This document shows, piece after piece, positions 56,884-64,000 of a DNA stretch of 64,000 bases; position 1 is the stretch's first letter; the number at the start of each line of letters is the position of its first letter. A program made the translations under genes and the position numbers. The notes under the pieces are model-generated. The model saw nothing but the letters and a program-made list of their open reading frames with translations, did no database searches and was not told where the DNA came from. Origin of the DNA: Endomychus coccineus (Eukaryota; Arthropoda; Insecta; Coleoptera; Endomychidae). Location: positions 11,275,631 to 11,339,630 of the forward strand of contig OY294070.1 in NCBI GenBank assembly GCA_958510875.1, in the 5' to 3' direction.

Positions 56884-57799
56884 GAACATTTATAACAGAG
56901 TCTTAATGTGACCTAATTCCCGAGAATTTTTTATATAGTTCATACTGGGTCAAGAATCTTATTATATTGATAAAATATATGATAGACAATGATTTGCAAC
57001 AAGTTTTACCTCAGTTTTATAAACTACTTTGTTTGACAGTCACCATTCCTGTCACGTTCGCATCGGTGGAGAGATCATTTTCTACTCTCAAACGAATTAA
57101 AACTTACATGCGAAATACAATGGGCCAAAATCGTTTATACAATGTTAGTTTAATATCTATTGAAAAAGATTTAGTAAAACACAAAATGATAAATTTTTTG
57201 ATAATATTATTGATCATTTTTTGCAAACTAAAGACCGTAGAATTCCGTTAATATATAAAAAAAGTTAATAAAATTAATTAAAAAAAAAACAAAATATGAA
57301 AAATTCCAAAAAAAAGAAAAAATATTTAAAATACAAAAAAATAAAAGACAAAAAACGAACAAAAAAATGTTTTGCCAAGAGAAACTCTACACCTCCACGT
57401 TGGTTCTTGCTGGGCAACAATTAATTTTGTCACTGAAGTAGCTGGTACGGTCGCTGTGCAAAGGTTAAATTAATTGGCTGAATAGAGTTTATTTTTACAA
57501 AAACGTTTTATGTCCAGCCTCCTCTCTTAAAAAGTTCACGAGCCGCCACTGAAGCGCAAATAAGCAACTTGCACGGTAAGATGTACAACGAGTTGGAAGC
57601 CGACCCCATAATAGGGATGCCATAGGATGAGATGCTTCCCAAGTATAGCTTCGAGAAAACCTTGAAAATAGACATAACAAGCAAAGAGACATGGAAGGGA
57701 ATGTAGAAATGACCTGCTACACAAACGGCTCAAAAATATATAATGCTTTTTGAAACTTAAGCCAATAAAGTGGTCATAGGTGGCCATAATTGCAGCCCA

Positions 57800-58010
57800 A
57801 AACTAAACTTATCCACTAGTTTAATGCAAATATTGAATACCAAGAATTACAAGGGAGGTAAGTCCTCAACGTGAACACACTGTATATAACAAGCAATAAC
57901 TTTGTAACGTTTGAGTGAAATTTTTCGCCTGAAGAAGCCACTGTGTGGCGAAACGTGTTGTGTTTTCTTTTATTTTTATAATAAAAGTTTATTTTGGAAT
58001 TTTTCTACAG
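57800..58010 (+). mobile_element. Possible PLE terminal fragment with hammerhead-like fold
   Basis: CTGAAGA (57929-57935), a perfect hairpin GCCAC-TGT-GTGGC, GAAACGTG (57950-57957). The layout matches the family A ribozyme, but the cleavage position would be G, which hammerheads do not tolerate, and stem I does not pair. Downstream TTTTATTATAAAAG-type AT-rich tail. Confidence 0.4.
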
Positions 58011-58343
58011 AGTAGTGTTCATTTACCAACAAGTTCAATCTCAAAATTTCCTGCCCGAATTGAATTTAACTTTAATTTTGTGATCAGTTGTAAATAAAAC
58101 TATTGCTATTCTCAGCACTGATAGGGAACGGAATTAAAATTAATTATTAATGGATTAAGGACAGTAGTATTTGAGATTCTGCCTGAAATGTGATCTCAGG
58201 AGTGGTGGTGAGAATGAAAGTATACATTTTTTCAATGGAAATAAAACGACCTCGTGCAATAAGCAGAAAAAAGAGCCTTAAAACTAGACGGTAGTCATGG
58301 CAAGTTAAAAACAATGAAATAACAACATATCGTTGATAATAAT

Positions 58344-58349
58344 TTTATT
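58344..58349 (-). terminator. Poly(A) signal AATAAA for the protease gene
   Basis: AATAAA on the minus strand, 86 nt after the protease stop codon, followed by T/GT-rich sequence (GTTGTTATTTCATTG). Supports a genuine 3' end. Confidence 0.7.
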
Positions 58350-58435
58350 GAGAAACATCAACAACTGCTTATAAAAAGTTTGGATGTTGTTTTTTTTGCT
58401 CAAGTTCCCAATACTTGAAACTTTTTGTTGAATAG

Positions 58436-58582
58436 TTATAGCCCAGTGTGTTCTGAAATGAATTTCCTCAATACCGGCACATTTGTGTAAACACCAGGGT
58501 CTCCGGGGTTGGCACAACCCTTACCCCAAGATGTGAGTCCGTACAACGTGCCCTTTATTGTGAATGGTCCTCCAGAATCACC
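58436..58582 (-). CDS. Trypsin-like serine protease (S1), terminal coding exon
   Basis: The minus strand, read from a splice acceptor (TTTGTTTCAG) at 58583, encodes 48 residues and TAA (58438-58436). It begins [11 protein letters not shown], where the Ser is the catalytic nucleophile (Ser195 in chymotrypsin numbering). It continues [20 protein letters not shown] and ends in the C-terminal helix ([10 protein letters not shown]). SWG.GCA and PGVY are classic S1 features. C220 is present; its partner C191 and the specificity residue 189 lie on the previous exon. A phase-0 intron before GDSGGP is common in insect trypsins. No further exons were found to the right within the window, so the intron exceeds 5 kb or this exon is an isolated copy. 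Codons are intact. Confidence 0.9.
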   Translation of the reverse strand, partial: GDSGGPFTIKGTLYGLTSWGKGCANPGDPGVYTNVPVLRKFISEHTGL

Positions 58583-58953
58583 CTGAAACAAATGGCAACT
58601 GAGATACAACAAATGAAATGAAAAAGTGTAAAACGTATACGAGTTGTATTACATTCTTCTAAGACAGTTAACTTTAGGTCTATTAGAAACTGAATAGGAT
58701 CAGACATTACAGTTACTTACTCAAATAGAATAAAAGTTTGATTTTCATTAGTTTAATAAATAAATGTGATTATAGTTTCGTCGTAAGTTAGTACCTGAAA
58801 AATAAAATAGATGGCACCACAATCAAAAATCCCATGTGACATTTGTGATGTATCCTCTTTAACTACAACGCATTAAATTTTCCGGACTGATATGTCATTC
58901 AGTTCTGTTTTGACACCTATCGAAAGCAAGCAGCCTTGAAGATTCTTGCAAAC
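58583..58953 (-). other. Intron side of the protease exon
   Basis: AT-rich sequence with a pyrimidine-rich acceptor tract at 58583-58600. No upstream exon seen. Confidence 0.5.
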
Positions 58954-59205
58954 ATGGAAAAAAGTGAATTTCGCGTCTTGATTAAACAATACTTCTGGCG
59001 TGGAAAAAGTATTACGCAAACCAAAGCATCATTTCTTAAACATTATGGGGACTCTTCACCATCGATTGGAAAGATTCACAAGTAGTTTACTGATTTCGTT
59101 GTGATATTATGACCACCACAAAGGACGCCGAACGTTGTGGTCGTCCAATTGAGGTTATAACGCCAGAAATCATCAATAAAATCCAGAATTTGTTACATTT
59201 TATGA
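58954..59205 (+). pseudogene. Mariner transposase N-terminal fragment
   Basis: ATG at 58954 starts MEKSEFRVLIKQYFWRGKSI, then TQTKASFLKHYGDSSPSIGK and IHK-stop, where the family has a Trp (VHKWF). After a frameshift it reads AERCGRPIEVITPEIINKI-like sequence near 59125-59190. This is the first HTH and the linker to the second in mariner/SETMAR-type transposases. The catalytic domain is absent. It lies in the possible protease intron. Confidence 0.85.
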
Positions 59206-59402
59206 AGAAAAATTAACAAATTCCAAGAAGATGACGTGGTTTCCCGGTCTCAGGGTACTACCAGGTATTGCAGAAGAGTTTTTTCACGTCGGGTTTGGCC
59301 TATTTTAGTCCTTTATTTCCTAAACTATATATATAAGTATGTACTTTCACGAACAAGTTCCTTTATACTTATGTGGAAAGAATATTATTATTCACTTATA
59401 TC

Positions 59403-61333
59403 CAGTGGCGGCTCCTCGAAGGAGGCTAAGGAGGCTCAGCCTCCTCACCAATTTATCTTAATGATCATTCTCCATTTTATTTCCTGTTTCTCTGATAATT
59501 CTTTAAATTTTACAATTAATTCCCCGTTCTCAGTAGTTATTTTTAATCTGGCAACATTGCCCTGAGGCTAGACTCTCTATATATCTCAAACGCTGAGCAT
59601 GTGTTGTTCAACACAGTTGCCGTTTGTCCGACTAGTCAATCGCCAAATAGCATGAAACGGCGAAAACGGCAACATCCTCTGGAGGCTAGCCTGCCGCCCG
59701 CCTTTAAGTTCATTACGAGTACAGTCGGTGTGGTACGGAATACGACACATGCGTGTTGCGTCAGTGTTTGTTTTGTTTTATGCGGGTATAATGGTTGAGT
59801 GACACCACGCGAAATAAGGTTAGATTAGAATTCGTCTGTTCGGTAAATTATTAATTGTAAAAATGGACAACTAGTGGAAAGATTTTTAGGGTTCTACGAT
59901 GTTAGTTCGGGAAGAACAGCGGTCAATTTATTCAATTTTTTAATGGAAACATTTCAACGATTCGACTTTGCGAATAAATCAGACTTACGACGGCATCTGT
60001 AATGGCGGAACATTTAAACGGTCTTCAAACAAACGAACGTAAGTTTTAAATAACATAGTAGGAAACAGAATTTCCTGTAATGCTCGAACTCGATGGAATT
60101 TTACATCACGTGCAATGTTTAGTTTACCATCCATAAAAATAAAGACAAATTAATTGAAACATTTGATTTTATATTAAACAGTGATGACTTTTCAACAGAT
60201 CAGGTTTCATTCAATGCTGCTGTTGGTTTAAAATCTTATTTAGAAAATGAAGAATTTTTGTTTTTTCTTGATACTTTTAAATTAATGTTTGAACAAACTG
60301 ATCTTATTTTTCAAATTTTACAACATAAATTCACTAATATAATTTATTCAAGAGATCGTTTAAAACATCTCATTGATAAAATTTCAAGTTTCCGTTATAC
60401 AGAATTTTAATATTTTATTTGGAAATTATTCAACTGATGAGGCTTCTCCCGTGAAAAGGAGGAAAACATAATTTGGTAGACAAGAAACTACATTATAAAC
60501 AACTTTTTTATGAAATTTTAGATACTATTAAAGGTCAAATATTGAAATTCGATTTTCCGATTTACATGAATTGAAGTTTTTCGATTTGACGAATAGAAGA
60601 TTTTTCGAATCTTTTTCAAAAGAGTTTCTCAATACACTTTCAGATAACTTAGTTCTAAAATATAATTTTTTTGATAAAATAGCGCTGCACAATGAATTAT
60701 GCGTTGTATACTGGGATAAAGATATTTTAGGCCAGTACGACAGTCACGTCGATATGATAAAATATATGATAGATAATGATTTGCAACAAGTCTTACCTCA
60801 GTTTTATAAACTACTTTGTTTGACAGTCACCATTCCTGTCACGTCGGCATCGGTAGAGAGAACATTTTCTACTCTAAAACGAATTAAAACATTTTTGCGA
60901 AATACAATGGGCCAAAATCGTTTATACAATGTTAGTTTAATATCTATTGAAAAAGATTTAGTAAAACACTTAAAACAAAATGATACATTTTTCGATAATA
61001 TTATTGATCATTTTTTCGCAAATTAGAGACCGTAGAATTTCGTTAATATATAAAAAAGATGATAAAATTAATTAAAAAAAACAAAATATGAAAAATTCCA
61101 AAGAAAAAGAAAAAAAATTAAAAGTCCAAAAAAAATAAAAAACAAAAAGCGAACGAAAAAAAATTTGTGTGCAAGAGAACGTTGGTTCTTGCTGGGTAAC
61201 AATTAATTTTGTCACTGAAGTAGCTGGTACGGTCGCTGCGCGAAGGTTAAATTAATTGACTGAATAAAGTAAATTTTTACAAAAACGTTTTATGTCCAGC
61301 CTCCTCTCTCAAAAAGTTCACGAGCCGCCACTG
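59403..61333 (+). mobile_element. hAT element copy 2
   Basis: Ends CAGTGGCGGCTC and GAGCCGCCACTG with a perfect 8-bp duplication CTTATATC (59395-59402, 61334-61341). 1931 bp. The terminal ~150 bp at each end match copy 1. It retains more of the central transposase but lacks the zinc finger of copy 1. Both are internally deleted, non-autonomous derivatives of one family. Confidence 0.93.
60130..61026 (+). pseudogene. hAT transposase (copy 2), internal and C-terminal part
   Basis: The frame 60130-60410 encodes DKLIETFDFILNSDDFSTDQ, FNAAVGLKSYLENEEFLFFL and LIFQILQHKFTNIIYSRDRL, the helical insertion region of hAT transposases, and then stops. A second frame 60571-61026 gives KFFDLTNRRFFESFSKEFL, YWDKDILGQYDSHVDMIK and the dimerisation block PVTSASVERTFSTLKRIK, ending at TAG. 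The N-terminal finger and the first catalytic Asp are missing. Copy 1 has the same C-terminal block but with VTFASVERSFS. Confidence 0.85.
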
Positions 61334-61447
61334 CTTATATCTCACCACACACAAGGAATATTCCTCCCGTGGTGTTTCCTTTTCTGTTTATTACAATTAC
61401 CTAAAGTTTTGTATATCTATTCTATTGTAATATTATTCCAATAAACG

Positions 61448-61474
61448 TTATTATTATTATTATTATTATTATTG
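61448..61474. repeat. (ATT)n microsatellite
   Basis: Nine uninterrupted ATT/TTA units. Confidence 0.9.
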
Positions 61475-62289
61475 AACAGATCGCGGTAAATAATGGCTAC
61501 TATTCTGGACTAATAGATCGGATCCTACCTAAACAACAATACAAGTTAGCTATAAACTGAGTGTTTCTTACAATAAAACAACTATTTCTATGTTAGTATC
61601 AAATATATGGGGCCACCCATCAATTTAGTATAATCTAGATATTCGCGTAGCGTTTAATCGCTAAACAATTTAGCCAAGTTTATCAAAAATAACAAAGATA
61701 AATTATCTAATGAAGACAAATATGAAGTTCACAGCTGACATATCGATCATGCCCTTAACTTGATTGAAGAATTCAAATTATTTTTGGCGTAAAAGAAAAA
61801 AGACGTCCCCGAACTCGACAACTCCGATTGGCTGTGTGACTTAGCGTTTCTTGTAGACATCACAATGTTTCGTCCTTCCAATGCAAATTGAATCTTTTCA
61901 GGGCACAAATCAATTCAGCCAATTACGGCCATTTTCCGAACTACAAAAAAAATGGAGAAATCCAATAAAGCTGACGTCAATTTCGCTTAGGTTGAAAAAA
62001 TTGATATTTTGATACAAGCTTTTCAAGATCGTTGTGTAGACTTCAAAAAAGTTAAGCCTCTATTGGACATTTTCAGCAATCCTTTCAACATTTAGCTGGA
62101 ATTGATAGACATGCAAAAGATGATAATTTACGGTTAAAAGTTTAATGAATATTATTTACTCAACTTCTACCATTGCGTTGATAAAAATACTTATAAATAG
62201 TTGGGCAAGCTTGTTTGGATCAACGTATATTTGTGAAGACATGTTTTTAGTGTTAAAACTTAACAAAAAAAATCGAAACCGTCTGACAA
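61475..62289. other. Intergenic, nothing recognised
   Basis: AT-rich; no domain-bearing frame recognised. Confidence 0.5.
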
Positions 62290-62405
62290 ATGAACTGTTC
62301 AAGCCTCAAGCCTGCCCTGAAGATGCCACCTGTAATGGTTGGCGAAACGTCGGCATCAAGTCGAGCTTTTGTGACGCGGAATCCATCCGGAAGACAAGAT
62401 TTTTC
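62290..62405 (+). ncRNA. Solo PLE family A terminus with hammerhead ribozyme
   Basis: TGCC, CTGAAGA (62317-62323), stem II GCC-ACC/GGT-GGC with a U bulge, GAAAC, GUC (62349-62351), GGCA. Stem I (TGCC/GGCA) pairs perfectly, making this the best-formed family A copy. Downstream AAGTCGAGCTTTTGTGACGC and CGGAATCCATCCGGAAG are shared with the two full family A copies. No RT or GIY-YIG attached. Confidence 0.8.
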
Positions 62406-62841
62406 AATTTTTTTTGTGTTAATAAGTATTGTTTGTAGTGGCCCATCCTTGGCTTATAATTTTCCCGAGTGGCCCCTCTCCCCTATAAGTCTGTGTATCC
62501 CTGATTTAGAAGAATCACCGTCATCGTTGTGGATATTGAATAGACTGCCAACAAGCACCCCCAAGAAATGTGATATACTGGGTTCCCCATAATAGACTAC
62601 CCATTTTATATTATTAATAAATTCCCTACGAGATAACTAAATGGGTTGTTCTCTGTGGGATTATCTTCTGTAGTCTTTGAGACTTAAGTAATTTATTAAT
62701 CGAGTAGGCGCCTGTCACAAATAAATTTTAAATTAATAATTTCGTGGAACGCCATTTTTTACGAGAAGTTTGTTAGTTTTCATCAATAATTATTCAATAT
62801 TTTTGCTTTGAGACATTATTTCAACATCCGTTTGAACTTCC
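62406..62841. other. 5' flank of the DD41D transposase
   Basis: AT-rich; probably includes the left TIR of the following element, which I cannot delimit because the right end lies at or beyond the window edge. Confidence 0.4.
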
Positions 62842-63908
62842 ATGGATTACTCAGTCCAACAACGAGTGTTTTGTGTAGAAACTTACATAAGAAGCAATTT
62901 GATAGAAGAAGTTAGGCGTGCATTCCGGCGTCAGTTTAATAACAACAATAGGGGTCACGCGCCAAATCGTAAAACTGTTAAGTTATGGGTTCATCATTGG
63001 CGTGAAAATGGTTCTGTACAAAATTTGAAGAAGCCTGGACGTCGAAGAACAGTTCGTACACCAGAAAATATTGAACGAGTTAGAATTGCGTTTACGAGAA
63101 GTCCTGAAAGGTCTGCTAATCGACCAGCCCTTATCCTAGGAATATCGAAGGGAAGCTTAGATCGAATTCTTCAAAGGGATTTAAAATTTCATCCCTATAA
63201 ATACCAAATGGCACAGCACCTTAGCAATCAAGATAAAGAAGCAAGGTCAGCATTTTGTCAAGAATTTTTGGATTTACATCAAGGATCAATTCACAGTCTA
63301 CTAATGACCGACGAAGCAAATTTTTATTTGAACGGCATGGTCAGTAAACAGAATTTTAGATACTGGTCAAATGAAAATCATCGTGAAATCTTTACACAGA
63401 ACCTCCATAATCCAGAAGTTGCTGTGTAGTGTGGAGTAGGATCTTTTGGTATTATTGGCCCTTATTTTTTTGAGGATGAAAATAACTGCGCTGTAACAGT
63501 AACATCGGAGCGCTACGTTAATATGCTAGAGACATTTCTTATTCCAGAATTAAATAGACGAGGATTACTAAACAATGTCTTACTATTCCAACAAGATGGG
63601 GCAACAGCTCATACCGCCAGAGACTCAATGAGGGTCCTGCTAGAAATGTTTAATAGCCGACTCATTTCTCGATTCGGAGATTTGTCTTGGCCTTCGAGGT
63701 CCCTCGACTTAACGGCACCCGATTTTTTCCTGGGGGAATATTTAAAAGCAAAAGTGTTTGCGAGGAACTGAAAGTCAAAATTCGTGAAGAAGTTGAAGGA
63801 ATAGACCAAGGTTTGTTACGCCGTGTAATGAACCACTTTTTATCTAATATGGAAAAATGTGTTGAAGTTGGTGGAGGTCATTTAGAGGACGTGATTTTTA
63901 AAAGTTAG
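62842..63908 (+). pseudogene. Tc1/mariner-superfamily DD41D-type transposase, one nonsense and one indel
   Basis: ATG 62842: MDYSVQQRVFCVETYIRSN, HTH blocks, then GRRRTVRTPENIERVR and ISKGSLDRILQRDLKFHPYK. The first catalytic Asp is in LMTDEANF, preceding NGMVSKQNFRYW. At 63427-63429 TAG replaces the Trp of the V.VWCGV motif, and the frame continues GSFGIIGPYFFED. The second Asp is QQDGATAHT and the third LTAPDFFLGEYLKAKVF, 41 residues apart. Near 63765 a deletion/frameshift removes a few residues and the frame resumes ELKVKIREEVEGIDQ, ending GGHLEDVIFKS at TAG 63906-63908. Only two lesions, so young. TIRs not delimited. Confidence 0.9.
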
Positions 63909-64000
63909 AATTAAATTAACCAAATATTTATAAGTTATCATAAATCCCAAAGAGTTAGCTGTAATTTAGTAAAATAAAAAGTTTGTTTTGTTAACTAAAA

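Larger units (their letters stand above)
55882..56967. mobile_element. Foldback Penelope-like element family B, copy 2
   Basis: 1086 bp bounded by the 13-bp duplication TGATAAAATATAT (55869-55881, 56968-56980). Arms 55882-56297 and 56522-56938 are inverted and nearly identical (I noticed one difference). Each carries a family B hammerhead. The centre holds two opposed fragments of the GIY-YIG end: minus DSNSVN...IYTNLIN region near 56340-56430 and plus HQFDYKNVNILTKETNYYKR near 56450-56515. The right end extends ~30 bp beyond the arm with CTGGGTCAAGAATCTTATTA. Inserted into the hAT transposase region. Confidence 0.92.
54941..57551 (+). mobile_element. hAT element copy 1, with nested PLE
   Basis: Ends CAGTGGCGGCTC and GAGCCGCCACTG, flanked by a perfect 8-bp duplication AAGCGCAA (54933-54940, 57552-57559). 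Of the transposase it retains a TTF-like zinc finger near 55395-55580 (YCWYCSLFTSDTTSCW, then ARGIDRHEKLQEHI). After the nested PLE (55882-56967) it retains the dimerisation domain at 56967-57251 (PVTFASVERSFSTLKRIK). The central catalytic part is deleted. 2611 bp total, about 1.5 kb without the PLE. Same family as 59403-61333. Confidence 0.93.
54420..57790 (+). pseudogene. RNase H-bearing LINE fragment, split by a hAT insertion
   Basis: Left part 54420-54940 reads SELTQTALNIIYK, VNPLKVTIVVFTRNKVLRLG and, shifted, EIPIAQEATYLRVIFDHKLT then ALNLCRRLCGKNW. Right part from 57552 reads KMYNELEADPIIGMP, DEMLPKYSFEKTLKIDITSK and TCYTNGSK. The last is the RNase H start with Asp changed to Asn (normally YTDGS). 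Between the parts is a hAT element bordered by AAGCGCAA on both sides. Coordinates include the insertion. Numerous frameshifts and stops. Confidence 0.8.

Noticed and set aside
61342..62289. Upstream exons (His57/Asp102) of the serine protease
   Set aside because: No AAHC-like or D(I/V)AL-like coding on the minus strand was found here.

Overview
This window looks like arthropod, most probably insect, nuclear DNA. It is AT-rich, has essentially no intact long genes, and is packed with element families typical of insects: Penelope-like elements (PLEs), jockey and RNase H-bearing LINEs, Tc1/mariner, hAT, piggyBac, MULE, Helentron, and many foldback MITEs and satellites. A beetle is possible but the sequence does not decide the order. 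Almost everything is a transposon remnant. The exceptions are a trypsin-like serine protease terminal exon (58436-58582, minus) with its own poly(A) signal, and a long uninterrupted DDE transposase ORF with a SWIM finger that is open at the left edge (1-1819).

Layout. 0-6 kb: DDE/SWIM transposase, then unannotated AT-rich DNA, a PLE end, a ~300-bp satellite and a jockey tail. 6-16 kb: a broken PLE (family A, minus), several LINE scraps, a Tc1-like transposase and an inverted PLE (family D). 16-24 kb: a foldback element carrying a ~142-bp satellite, higher-order duplicates of it, a TIR element containing a LINE tail, and a PLE GIY-YIG fragment. 24-32 kb: a 2.3-kb mariner-superfamily element with ~600-bp TIRs that run into its coding region, then a ~3.2-kb foldback element with a second foldback family nested inside. 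33-42 kb: a PLE (family B) with RT and GIY-YIG in one frame broken by only two stops, a LINE split by a MITE, and a second family A PLE. 42-54 kb: hAT tail, tRNA-like sequence, MITEs, an unrecognised coding remnant split by a MITE with a GTAC duplication, then MULE, Helentron (helicase plus endonuclease), piggyBac and LINE remnants. 54-64 kb: two related hAT elements with perfect 8-bp duplications, one containing a near-perfect foldback PLE with a 13-bp duplication; the serine protease exon; mariner fragments; and a DD41D-type transposase.

The recurring theme is PLE termini carrying type I hammerhead ribozyme cores (CUGANGA, stem II, GAAA, very short palindromic stem III). Families A and B show these clearly, and two further families show degenerate versions. 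Several PLE copies are inverted head-to-head, so hammerheads lie on both strands. Nested insertions with readable target-site duplications allow a relative chronology: LINE first, then hAT, then the foldback PLE.
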